This document shows, piece after piece, positions 33,450-41,712 of a stretch of 64,000 bases of DNA. Numbering within the stretch: the first letter of the stretch is position 1; every line of letters starts with the position of its first letter. The stretch lies in contig JBCBGC010000002.1 in NCBI GenBank assembly GCA_038527215.1, positions 89,033 to 153,032 of the forward strand. The letters are read 5' to 3'. Made by a program: the position numbers and the translations under genes. The notes under the pieces are model-generated. The model searched no databases and was not told the origin of the DNA. It saw nothing but the letters and a program-made list of their open reading frames with translations. This stretch comes from JAWPMV01 sp038527215 (GTDB lineage: Bacteria > Bacteroidota > Bacteroidia > J057).

Positions 33450-34652
33450 TCAGTCGAAATCCGAGGTCAGTTTAAAGCGCAGTACTCTTCCGTTGCCCGC
33501 ATCGGCTACGTATACGATTTCATTCAGATAAGCGACGCCACTGGGCTGGGAAAACTGGCGCAAGCCAGTTCCTGTACCGCCAAAGGATACCTTGATGTTC
33601 TTCGTAAAGCTAGAGCCTCCCGGAGGATTAATGCCCTCCAACCCATTGGCGTTGAACTGAAAAAGGGAATCTTTTTCTGCATCTACCACAAACATATAGC
33701 GGGTCCGGTCGCCGGCAAAGGTTACATCCGCGGGTCGGCTAAATTTAAAAGGACTGAGCAAAAAGCCCGAGGCTTTGGAGGTATCGATGGAGGCGAGATC
33801 AGCCACGGAATAGCTCACCCCAAAGTCATCCTCGCTCCGCAGGATTTTTTGCACCTTAAGGACCGCATTTTCATCCTGCCCGGCAAAAAGAAAATCTCCC
33901 GTCAGGTTATCGACCAGCGGAGACTGGGGCGGTTGGGCGATGCTGGCAATGCTTACAGGCGTTTTGAAGTAATCCCGAAAAAGACCAATGGTGGTATTGA
34001 CCACCACGGGGGTTACGAATTCGTCCGCCTCACTAAAAAACAGCACGGAGTTATCCGGCCCGCCAAACTGGTTGGGATTGTTGCTGGGCCCTTGGCGGGA
34101 GACATAATAGCGGTTGTCCGCTAAGGGAGCAATGCCCGTCAGACGGACGGCCGCATCACTCGCGTTAGGGGTACCGGTTTTAAAATAGAAAGGGTGAATG
34201 ATCTTGCCTTTGATGCTGGCATTGTTCAAGCCGTAAGGCCCCCTTTTATTGAGATCCAATCGATAAATGGCCGATAGGGTCAAGGCATTGCCGTTGATGA
34301 CCGTATCCAGGGTTCCGGTGGCCAGGATATCCAGGCGACGATCCTGGGCAATGGAAGTCAGGCCCGGAATGGGATATCTTCCTTGCTCATTCCCTGCCTG
34401 ATCGTAGGCTACAATTTCTTCCGATCCTGCATCAGCCACATACATCAGTTCATCCCAGCCAGCAATGATGTCCACCGGCTCGGTCAATTCATCCCAAACG
34501 GGTTGAATAGGAACATAGGCAAAGGTTTCGTTGTCAAAAACCGGCTCGTCCAAAAACTCGGTATCCGTTTTGGTTCCCCAAAAACCTTCACAACCGGTCA
34601 ACAGCAAAGCCGGGAGCATCAAAACGTGGACAAAAAAAGAAAGTTTCCTCAT
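33450..34652 (-). CDS. NHL/six-bladed beta-propeller lipoprotein
   Basis: ATG 34650-34652 (MRKLSFFVHVLMLPALLLTGCEG) is chosen for its lipobox LLTGC; the longer reading adds 19 residues that overlap the upstream gene's end. The 400-residue product shows repeated propeller blades: EPVDIIAGWDELMYVADAGS (about 58), IVAYDQAGNEQGRYPIPGLT, SRPADVTFAGDRTRYMFVVD, and FSQPSGVAYLNEIVYVADAG NGRVLRFKL near the C-terminus. The 'G-x-x-YVADAG-x-x-x-x-V' pattern is NHL-like. Probably on the outer membrane. It is 16 bases downstream of the PorV-like gene, so the two are cotranscribed. Ligand or enzymatic role unknown. Confidence 0.85.
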   Translation of the reverse strand: MRKLSFFVHVLMLPALLLTGCEGFWGTKTDTEFLDEPVFDNETFAYVPIQPVWDELTEPVDIIAGWDELMYVADAGSEEIVAYDQAGNEQGRYPIPGLTSIAQDRRLDILATGTLDTVINGNALTLSAIYRLDLNKRGPYGLNNASIKGKIIHPFYFKTGTPNASDAAVRLTGIAPLADNRYYVSRQGPSNNPNQFGGPDNSVLFFSEADEFVTPVVVNTTIGLFRDYFKTPVSIASIAQPPQSPLVDNLTGDFLFAGQDENAVLKVQKILRSEDDFGVSYSVADLASIDTSKASGFLLSPFKFSRPADVTFAGDRTRYMFVVDAEKDSLFQFNANGLEGINPPGGSSFTKNIKVSFGGTGTGLRQFSQPSGVAYLNEIVYVADAGNGRVLRFKLTSDFD

Positions 34653-34668
34653 AGCTATTCCAGGGAAA

Positions 34669-35694
34669 TTAACGGTCTTGAACCGGATTGAGCCGCAAAG
34701 ACAGGCCAACCCTATGCACCATGCCTAGATACCGCATGGGGTCCAGGCTATAATCAAATTGTAAGGGATGTCGGCCTACCCGCATGCGCAAGCCAAAGCC
34801 TGCGGTGGGAAAGTCCTGGTCCCGAACGTTGAGTTTGTAGCCGGCCCGTACGAAGAGCAAAGACCGGTAGCTATATTCCAGGCCAAAGCGGATGTTCTCC
34901 GCATTGTCGTTGGGGTGATTGAGTTGAAGAAGGGTGGTCAGGGTTTGGCTCTCGTCCGCAGATTTCCACGGAATCAGGGAAATACCCAGCTTAAAAATGG
35001 TGGGTGCCGGATAAGGGTCGAGCTGTACCTGTCGCGCGTTGAAGGAAGTATCCAATTCAACTTCTCCCTGCAACACGGAGTTCGGACCAAAGCTCTGCAG
35101 CATGACGGCAAAGCGTAGGTCTTTAAAATCGGTAGCATATAAAAAGCCCAGATCCACTACGCCGGTATTAGCGGTGAATTCGGCCAGTCTTTCCTGGACA
35201 AATTTGGCTGTAACCCCCCAGCTAAACTGGTCCGTCAGCCTTTGGGCATAAGATAGGCCCGCGGTCAGATAAGTCGCATAAAACAGTTCTCCGGTTCCTT
35301 CCGGCTGGAAGGCGGTTCGCACCTCCATCGCTCCTGAAGTCAGCCCACTGAGCGAAAAGCCAAAGTGCCCGGCTCTTTTGGTAGGTTTAATCGCGCTGAC
35401 AAACGTATAAGGAATATCCGCCACCCAAAACGTATGGGCCGCCCCTGCCGTAAAGGTCTCTACTTCCGCCATGGTGGCAGGATTGGTGTAGGTAGAAAAG
35501 GCGTCCCCGGTCAGGGTAATGTTTGCACTTGCCAAACCAGCCGAGCGTGGACTAACCTCCATCTTGAGGTAAGTGAGCGCTGATATACCGGCTCGCTGAG
35601 CCCCTAATTGAGGGAATAGCTGTCCCAGAACTGAGTGGTAACTCAGACAGACGATCCCTATTAGCAACAGGCGTAAAGTGTTTGATTTTTGCAT
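34669..35694 (-). CDS. PorV/PorQ family outer-membrane beta-barrel protein
   Basis: A 341-residue protein with signal peptide MQKSNTLRLLLIGIVCLSYHSVLG. The mature start LGAQRAGISALTYLKMEVSPRSAG is typical of the PorV/PorQ family: a conserved 'FL.I...ARS.G.G.A' stretch, then YTNPATMAE. The remainder alternates amphipathic strands with aromatic girdles and ends in a strand (YLGMVHRVGLSLRLNP). PorV shuttles T9SS cargo to its surface attachment complex; paralogues with no proven role are common, and this could be one. It is the first gene of a two-gene operon with the propeller lipoprotein. The nearby T9SS substrate (the PKD protein) is a possible client. Confidence 0.82.
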   Translation of the reverse strand: MQKSNTLRLLLIGIVCLSYHSVLGQLFPQLGAQRAGISALTYLKMEVSPRSAGLASANITLTGDAFSTYTNPATMAEVETFTAGAAHTFWVADIPYTFVSAIKPTKRAGHFGFSLSGLTSGAMEVRTAFQPEGTGELFYATYLTAGLSYAQRLTDQFSWGVTAKFVQERLAEFTANTGVVDLGFLYATDFKDLRFAVMLQSFGPNSVLQGEVELDTSFNARQVQLDPYPAPTIFKLGISLIPWKSADESQTLTTLLQLNHPNDNAENIRFGLEYSYRSLLFVRAGYKLNVRDQDFPTAGFGLRMRVGRHPLQFDYSLDPMRYLGMVHRVGLSLRLNPVQDR

Positions 35695-35732
35695 CCCCGC
35701 AAAGGTAGAGAAAAAAAGGATTTATCGTGTTC

Positions 35733-36650
35733 TCAGGATGGGGAAAAGGCGCGGTCCCCCAGCCTTTTGTAACCCGTCACTTCTATGCGGCCGTCTCCAA
35801 AGACCTCGATTACCGCATAAGCGTTATTTTTTCTGCCGCTATAATCTACCATGCCTAAAAAAGTCGCATAGGTAATCCCGGCCTGGACGTGGGTCTTTTC
35901 GCTATGGGTGTGCCCGTGCAGGACGGCCAGGATCTGTCCTGAGGCTTCGAGAATCCGCTGAACGGCTTCGTGGTTCTCCACGTAGTAGGTGTTTTCGGAT
36001 TCGTAGCGATAGAGGGGGTGATGACAAAAGACCAGGGTCGGTTTTTGTGCTCCATTCAATACGCCTCTCAACCAATCCAACTGAGCTTGCGGGATAAAAC
36101 TTTGCTGCCAGTTTGTTCCCGCTTCCTGGTAAAAATGGTCCCGCCCATCCGGATGGTAATTCGCATCCAGTACGATGCAACGAATCCCTTTTTGCTCGAA
36201 GGTGTAATAGCTTTTCTCTGCTGCAATCCCGGTATTTTCGATATGCTGTTGAAATTGGGCTTTGGTGATGCTGTCCACATCGTGGTTGCCCACACAGTGG
36301 TAGCGCGGCCCTTTAAAACGCGCAAATTCTGCCTCCATGGCTTTGAGGTAGCGGAGGGTATCCGCTTCCTTTTTTCCCGGGTCCTCATCTTTAAAATCTC
36401 CCAGGTGAATGGCAAAATCCAGCTGCTTGCGGTTGAGGTGTCGGATGCAAGCAGCCATTTTGTCCAAAGATTCCCGATAATAGCGAATGCCGGCAGCTTC
36501 CCGGTCCGCATAGTGGGAGTCCGTCATCAGCCCAAAACGCAACACAGGTTTGGCCGCTCCTCCAGACAGGCGCCAATCCGGGAGGCTAAGGCTCACCCCC
36601 AGGCTGCTAGCCTGATAGAGGAAGGTTCGACGAGAGATGGATAAAGGCAT
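35733..36650 (-). CDS. calcineurin-like metallophosphoesterase with Tat-type signal
   Basis: A 305-residue phosphoesterase. The N-terminus has a twin-arginine motif (SISRRTFLYQASSLGVSLSL), suggesting export as a folded, metal-loaded enzyme. Metal-binding motifs in order: LMTDSHYADR (D-x-H), HLGDFKDEDPG (GDxxD), CVGNHDVDS (GNHD), LVFCHHPLY, and LHGHTHSEKT (GHxH). The arrangement matches phosphodiesterases or phosphatases that cleave nucleotide or lipid phosphates; the substrate cannot be told. It ends 38 bases upstream of the PorV-like gene's start, on the same strand. Confidence 0.88.
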   Translation of the reverse strand: MPLSISRRTFLYQASSLGVSLSLPDWRLSGGAAKPVLRFGLMTDSHYADREAAGIRYYRESLDKMAACIRHLNRKQLDFAIHLGDFKDEDPGKKEADTLRYLKAMEAEFARFKGPRYHCVGNHDVDSITKAQFQQHIENTGIAAEKSYYTFEQKGIRCIVLDANYHPDGRDHFYQEAGTNWQQSFIPQAQLDWLRGVLNGAQKPTLVFCHHPLYRYESENTYYVENHEAVQRILEASGQILAVLHGHTHSEKTHVQAGITYATFLGMVDYSGRKNNAYAVIEVFGDGRIEVTGYKRLGDRAFSPS

Positions 36651-36715
36651 AGGTCAAGCAAAAAAGTAGATTTTCCAAGATAGGCATCCTCGCTTAAGCC
36701 AGGATCATTTTCGGA

Positions 36716-37213
36716 TTAATTTCTGGTGAGCCGAGCAATGAGATCAGCATGTGGAGGAAAGGCCGCCTGCAAGGCTTTTTTCTCCGCCAACTCAAAATCC
36801 GCGAAATCAAAACCCGGAGCCATGGTACACCCCACCAGGGCATAGCCATCGGCTGGGGCGACCTCCGCAGCAAACCAACATCCGGCAGGGACTACCTGTT
36901 GAAAGGCCGCTTCCTCCGTAGCTCCACATACCAGTCTTTTGTAAGAGCCGTCTGGATAAATCAAGTGTAGGGCCAAATCACTCCCGGCATAGAAGTGCCA
37001 GACTTCATCACTTTTGAGTCGGTGGAAAGCAGAGAAAGCCTTGGGAGTGATGAGAAAATAAATGGCCGTCCCAAAAGCCCTGGATTCGGAAAAGCGTTCC
37101 GGTAAACCCCGAAGGGGAATGCGCTCTTCGCTAAGATAAGTCTCCCGGTAGTATCCCCCTTCCGGATGAGGCTGCAACTTGAGCTTTTCAATCCAATGCT
37201 GAGCAGAAAGCAT
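36716..37213 (-). CDS. cupin, DUF985 family
   Basis: A 165-residue single-domain cupin. DUF985 landmarks: LKLQPHPEGGYYRETYLSEE (about 11-30), AIYFLITPKAFSAFHRLKSD EVWHFY (metal-type His residues), LIYPDGSYKR, VVPAGCWFAAEV and GCTMAPGFDFADFELAEK, ending in the usual 'L....P....LI..LT'. No signal peptide. The biochemical role of this cupin family is not known to me. It lies 10 bases downstream of the YhhN-like gene, so probably the second gene of an operon with it. Confidence 0.88.
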   Translation of the reverse strand: MLSAQHWIEKLKLQPHPEGGYYRETYLSEERIPLRGLPERFSESRAFGTAIYFLITPKAFSAFHRLKSDEVWHFYAGSDLALHLIYPDGSYKRLVCGATEEAAFQQVVPAGCWFAAEVAPADGYALVGCTMAPGFDFADFELAEKKALQAAFPPHADLIARLTRN

Positions 37214-37223
37214 GACAGTCAGG

Positions 37224-37964
37224 TTAGGAGGAATTTTTGGAGGAGGGGCGACTCAGAATGTATTGCAACATCCCCAGGACAATCATGAACTGGGCGCCCA
37301 TATAGGTCAACATAATCCAGATCCGGGCAAAAGGGATACTCATATCCTGGTCAGCAAAACGATCCCAAGCTAAAATGCTATCAGAAATCATGAACAATAA
37401 GGCCCCCATGAAGACCCAGCCAAAGCTATCTTCTGGCACCCGGTTGTAGCGATTCAGGGCCATCAACACCATAAACATCAATACGCAGGCGTAGACGATG
37501 ACGGCAATGGTCATGTTTCCCAGCCCCGGGAAGATCCCTGCCAGCAGGATGGAAGCATAGAGTAGGAAGGGCAGGACCAGCCAGGGTTTTCGCAGCAGCA
37601 GGGCTTCGCTATTGGCAGGCCTTTGGTTAAAACTAAAGAGGCGAATATAGGCCAGGTGAGAAAGCAAGAAGTTCCCCAGCCCCAGTAAAAAGGCCAGGTC
37701 TCCCTCGAACATGAGGGCAATGTCTCCAAACCAGGAAAAGAGGAGGGCCAATACCAGCCAAAAACGAATACGAGGACTCCCCTCCCCTGCCGTGCTCCAG
37801 AAAGTGTATAAAATGAGTGAAGCCAGGACCAGGGGTTTTGCCAGGTACTCCCAGGACGGGAGGCTGGCTTTCCAGACGATGGCCGCTAACTCCTGAAAGG
37901 CGATCAGGAGAAATATGACGGTAAAAAAACGTAAGCCTTCCGGCCTGACCAAGCGATCCTTCAT
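37224..37964 (-). CDS. YhhN/TMEM86 family membrane protein (lysoplasmalogenase-like)
   Basis: ATG 37962-37964 (MKDRLVRPEGLRFFTVIFLL) gives 246 residues, the usual family length; the longer reading to 38069 requires GTG and adds a non-conserved N-terminus. About eight membrane helices. YhhN landmarks: LAKPLVLASLILYTFWSTAG, LLFSWFGDIALMFEGDLAFL, LGLGNFLLSHLAYIRLFSF, GALLFMISDSILAWDRF, and the closing LTYMGAQFMIVLGMLQY. Acidic residues in FGD and SDS are the likely catalytic or metal positions. Characterised relatives hydrolyse the vinyl-ether bond of lysoplasmalogens; the substrate here is untested. It is divergent from the EF-G-like gene. Confidence 0.85.
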   Translation of the reverse strand: MKDRLVRPEGLRFFTVIFLLIAFQELAAIVWKASLPSWEYLAKPLVLASLILYTFWSTAGEGSPRIRFWLVLALLFSWFGDIALMFEGDLAFLLGLGNFLLSHLAYIRLFSFNQRPANSEALLLRKPWLVLPFLLYASILLAGIFPGLGNMTIAVIVYACVLMFMVLMALNRYNRVPEDSFGWVFMGALLFMISDSILAWDRFADQDMSIPFARIWIMLTYMGAQFMIVLGMLQYILSRPSSKNSS

Positions 37965-38130
37965 GAAGCGTCCCAGGTTTTTCCAGCGCGAAGATACTGT
38001 ATTCCTTCCAGCCTGCCCAATTTGCCTAAAGCTTTGAAAAAATGCCCCCAGGGGGGTGCTTCTGATCACATTTTTCGCTAGATTATAAATTACTCATCTA
38101 AGGACTATTATACGTAAGACTTGCGATGCT

Positions 38131-40254
38131 ATGAAACATTATCAATCAAGTAACATTAAGAATGTGGTACTTGTCGGCAGCTCGAAGGCCGGCAAAACCA
38201 CATTAGCTGAAACCATGATGTTCGAAGGCGGGGTGATTAGCCGCATGGGCAGTGTTGACGATGGCAATACTGTCTCCGATTACCATGAAGTGGAGCTGGA
38301 AAGACGGAACTCTGTCTTTTCCTCGATCATGCACACGGAGTGGCGCGGCACCAAGATCAACCTGGTCGATACCCCCGGACTGGACGACTTCATCGGTGAG
38401 TTGATCAGTTCCCTGCGCGTGTCCGATACCGCCCTGGTGACGGTGAACGCTCAGTATGGGGTAGAAGTAGGAACCGAAATTTCCTGGCGCTACCTCAAGA
38501 AGTACAACAAACCTTCGATCTTTGTTATTAATCAGCTAGATCAATCCAAGTCAGATTACAATCTGTGCGTCGAGCAGATCAAAGAGCAATTTGATCCAGG
38601 CGTGGTGGTCATGCAGTATCCCTACAACCAGGGAGAGGCATTTGACAGCATCATCGACGTACTGAAAATGGTCATGTATAAGTTTCCGCCCGAGGGGGGA
38701 AAACCGGAAAAACTTCCGATTCCAGATGAGGAAAAAGCGCGTGCCGCAGACCTGCACAACACCCTGGTTGAGGCAGCGGCAGAGCACGATGAAGAGCTCA
38801 TGGAGCTTTATTTTGAAAAAGGAGAATTGGACGAGGACGAAATGCGCCGTGGTATCCGTATCGGCATGCTGAATCGCGCCCTCTTCCCCTTGTTTTGCCT
38901 TTCCGCCAAGAAAAATATGGGCAGCGGACGTCTGATGGGATTCATCGGTAATGTCGCGCCTACCGCGGCAGATATGGCTGCTGAAACTACCATCAGCGGG
39001 GATGAAGTCCACACCTCCGAAAGTGACACCACCCTGTTTGTCTTTAAATCCGGCTCCGACAAGCATTCTGGGCTTACCAATTTCTTCAAAGTATGTTCGG
39101 GTGAAATCAATGCCGGTGATGAACTGGTCAACCTGACTACCGGAAACAAAACTAAGGTCAACCAGCTCTATGTCATGGATGGTAAAAATCGCCATCAGGT
39201 AGAGAAGCTATCTGCCGGAGACATTGGTGCGACCGTTAAGTTAAAGGATACCTTTACCAATCATACCCTTCGCTCCAAAGATGACAATAAGGCCATCGAG
39301 CCGATTGATTTCCCCAACTCACGGATGCGTACCGCGGTCAATCCGGTAACCACCGGCGAGGAAGAAAAAATGGTCGCTGCCCTGAACAAAATACGGCAGG
39401 CTGATCCGACCTTCATCACCGAATTTGCCAAGGAACTCAAGCAAACCATCATTCACGCTCAGGGGGAACTTCATCTGAGTACGGGTAAGTGGATGCTCGA
39501 GCATCTATACGGTGTAAAAATTGAATACGGAACCCCCAAGATTTCCTATCGCGAAACCATCCAGCAAGCTGCTGAAGCCAATTACCGCCACAAGAAGCAA
39601 TCCGGTGGTTCAGGGCAGTTTGGAGAAGTCTACATGAAGATCTTCCCCTTCCAGGGTGAGTTCCAGGATCCCCCTGAATACAAAATCAGGAACAAGGATG
39701 AAATTGATCTTCCCTGGGGTGGTAAGCTGCTGTATTGCAACGCCATCGTGGGTGGTTCTATCGACGCGCGCTTTATGCCAGCGATCCTGAAAGGGATCAT
39801 GGAAACCATGGAAGAGGGACCCATCACGGGCTCCTATGCCAGAGACGTGGCCGTGGTGGTATATGATGGAAAAATGCACCCGGTTGATTCCAATGAAATT
39901 TCCTTTAAAATCGCTGGACAGCAAGCCTTCAAAACGGCTTTCTTACAAGCCAAACCTAAATTGATGGAGCCGATTTATAAGGTGGAAGTTCTGGTGCCAG
40001 ATGAGCAAATGGGAGATATCATGACGGATTTGCAGTCCAGAAGGGCCATTGTAGAAGGCTTCAACAATGAAGGAAGCTATCAGAAAATTACCGCTAAGGT
40101 GCCGTTGGCTGAATTATATCGCTATACTACTTCTCTGAGTTCTCTGACCCAGGGAAGAGCCACGCATACCCGCGAATTTCATAAGTACGAGAGCGTGCCA
40201 GGGGATATTCAGCAAAAGCTGGCCACGGCTCACAGTTCAGATGACGATAATTAA
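38131..40254 (+). CDS. elongation factor G-like GTPase (EF-G paralogue)
   Basis: A 707-residue translational GTPase with all EF-G domains in order. The G domain is degenerate: the P-loop GSSKAGKTT (16-24) is intact, but the DTPGH motif reads DTPGL (80-84), so the catalytic His is Leu84; switch I RGIT reads RRNS; and NKxD reads NQLD (134-137). Domain II starts about residue 310 (TLFVFKSGSDKHSGLTNFFK). Domains III-V include GELHLSTGKWMLEHLYG, SGGSGQFGEVYMKIFPF (domain IV) and the C-terminal LAELYRYTTSLSSLTQGRAT (domain V). GTP hydrolysis should be slow or altered, so it is probably a specialised ribosome factor (recycling, rescue or stress). I recall similar DTPGL EF-G paralogues in other Bacteroidota, unchecked here. 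A terminator follows at 40279-40306. Confidence 0.9.
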   Translation: MKHYQSSNIKNVVLVGSSKAGKTTLAETMMFEGGVISRMGSVDDGNTVSDYHEVELERRNSVFSSIMHTEWRGTKINLVDTPGLDDFIGELISSLRVSDTALVTVNAQYGVEVGTEISWRYLKKYNKPSIFVINQLDQSKSDYNLCVEQIKEQFDPGVVVMQYPYNQGEAFDSIIDVLKMVMYKFPPEGGKPEKLPIPDEEKARAADLHNTLVEAAAEHDEELMELYFEKGELDEDEMRRGIRIGMLNRALFPLFCLSAKKNMGSGRLMGFIGNVAPTAADMAAETTISGDEVHTSESDTTLFVFKSGSDKHSGLTNFFKVCSGEINAGDELVNLTTGNKTKVNQLYVMDGKNRHQVEKLSAGDIGATVKLKDTFTNHTLRSKDDNKAIEPIDFPNSRMRTAVNPVTTGEEEKMVAALNKIRQADPTFITEFAKELKQTIIHAQGELHLSTGKWMLEHLYGVKIEYGTPKISYRETIQQAAEANYRHKKQSGGSGQFGEVYMKIFPFQGEFQDPPEYKIRNKDEIDLPWGGKLLYCNAIVGGSIDARFMPAILKGIMETMEEGPITGSYARDVAVVVYDGKMHPVDSNEISFKIAGQQAFKTAFLQAKPKLMEPIYKVEVLVPDEQMGDIMTDLQSRRAIVEGFNNEGSYQKITAKVPLAELYRYTTSLSSLTQGRATHTREFHKYESVPGDIQQKLATAHSSDDDN

Positions 40255-40278
40255 TATTTCATTAAGCATAAGTAATCA

Positions 40279-40306
40279 GGCCGTGTGTATAACACGGCCT
40301 TTTTTA
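40279..40306 (+). terminator. rho-independent terminator of the EF-G-like gene
   Basis: Perfect 8-bp stem GGCCGTGT / ACACGGCC with a 5-base loop (40279-40299), followed by TTTTTT. It lies 25 bases past the stop. The next gene is 200 bases away, in AT-rich DNA. Confidence 0.9.
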
Positions 40307-40508
40307 TTACCCCAAAGGAAACATTTGCTACATCTGGTCGGAAAATAAACTTTTTGGCATTAAAATAGTTTTTGTGTTAAAATTGTCCAGAGAATTATGG
40401 AATCGTAAGAAAAAATTCTATTTTTAAATAGTCATGCAATCTTTCAATCGATACCCTAACGACACCTTTAAAGACTTCAACGCATAGACGTAACGTAAAA
40501 GATTTGAC

Positions 40509-41684
40509 ATGTTGGGTAGAATGCTATTCCCGCCTGCCTGGGCGCTATACTTGCTGGCAAGTTCGATGGTAGTTGTACAGGCACAAGAGTACAAAAAAAC
40601 CCCGCCCGGTATTCCGATCACGCACTATGCCGCCCAAACCAATATTTTTGTGGGGGCTCCTAGTATGGTTATCCTGCCAAACGGGGATTATATTGCCTCG
40701 CATGATCTCTTTGGCAAAGGGGTCCGGACTGATTTGACATTGCTTTATCTTTCCAAAGATCGGGGAGATACCTGGTCCTATCTGTCTGAAGTAAAAAACC
40801 AGCGAGGTTCCAAACTCTTTGTTCATCGGGAATATCTGTATCTGGTGGGCACCAACCGGAACTTTGGCAAGTTGGTGATTCGGCGCTCTGCGGATGGAGG
40901 CTTAAGTTGGACCGAACCCAGCAACGTGCGTACGGGTATTCTATTAGATGGAAATTATCATACCTCTCCGGTTCCTGTGCTGGTCCATAACGGGCGCATT
41001 TACTGGACCCTGGAAGAGCAAGCCGCTCAGACCCCTCGGAGCGGTTTTCAACCCTTTATCATCTCCGCTTCCGTCAATGCGAATTTGCTCCATGCTGAGA
41101 GCTGGCGTACTTCCAACCGCGCTCCCTATCAACGAGAATGGGGTGGCATGGCCTGGACCGAAGGCAGCCTGGTGCCCAGCCCTACGGGCAGCCTGGTCAA
41201 TATCCTCAGGCATCATCACCCCTCAGGCAATCAAGCCTGTATGATGTTTGCCAGTCCGGACGGAAGCCTGACGCGTTTCGATCCCCAGGTGGGCTATATC
41301 AACTTCCCGGGCGGCGGACAGCGTTTTACCATTCGGTACGATCCCAAATCTCAGATGTACTGGGCCCTCACGAACGCGATCCCTAAGAAATATGCCACCT
41401 GGCCTGCTAACCGGGTGCGCAACACCCTCACCCTGATGGCTTCCCGCGACCTTCGCAACTGGGAAATTCGCTCGGTCTTGCTTTATGAGTCGGACCCGCG
41501 GGTAACCGGTTTTCAGCAAGCTGACTGGTACTTTGATCGGGGCGATATTGTGGCTGTTATACAGACCGCCTTTGATGATGGCGTCGGCGGACCCGCCCAA
41601 CCTCACTACGCTAATTTCCTGACCTTTCATCGATTTAAGAATTTTGCCCGGTCCAAAGGGAACTTGCAAGGATTGCGGTTCTAA
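40509..41684 (+). CDS. sialidase-like (BNR/Asp-box beta-propeller) secreted protein
   Basis: A 391-residue exported protein with a signal peptide (MLGRMLFPPAWALYLLASSMVVVQAQ). Two BNR/Asp-box repeats are clear, LLYLSKDRGDTWSYLSE (about 79-95) and LVIRRSADGGLSWTEPSN (about 122-139), typical of the six-bladed sialidase fold. Further blades: GNYHTSPVPVLVHNGRIYWT, EWGGMAWTEGSLVPSPTGSL, and IRYDPKSQMYWALTNAIP. The catalytic Arg triad of true sialidases cannot be confirmed by eye, and this may be a non-sialidase glycosidase or a binding protein. No T9SS tag, so probably periplasmic. The next gene starts 28 bases after its stop, suggesting cotranscription. Confidence 0.8.
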   Translation: MLGRMLFPPAWALYLLASSMVVVQAQEYKKTPPGIPITHYAAQTNIFVGAPSMVILPNGDYIASHDLFGKGVRTDLTLLYLSKDRGDTWSYLSEVKNQRGSKLFVHREYLYLVGTNRNFGKLVIRRSADGGLSWTEPSNVRTGILLDGNYHTSPVPVLVHNGRIYWTLEEQAAQTPRSGFQPFIISASVNANLLHAESWRTSNRAPYQREWGGMAWTEGSLVPSPTGSLVNILRHHHPSGNQACMMFASPDGSLTRFDPQVGYINFPGGGQRFTIRYDPKSQMYWALTNAIPKKYATWPANRVRNTLTLMASRDLRNWEIRSVLLYESDPRVTGFQQADWYFDRGDIVAVIQTAFDDGVGGPAQPHYANFLTFHRFKNFARSKGNLQGLRF

Positions 41685-41712
41685 GCATACCCTCACCTTC
41701 ACCTCCAACCTC

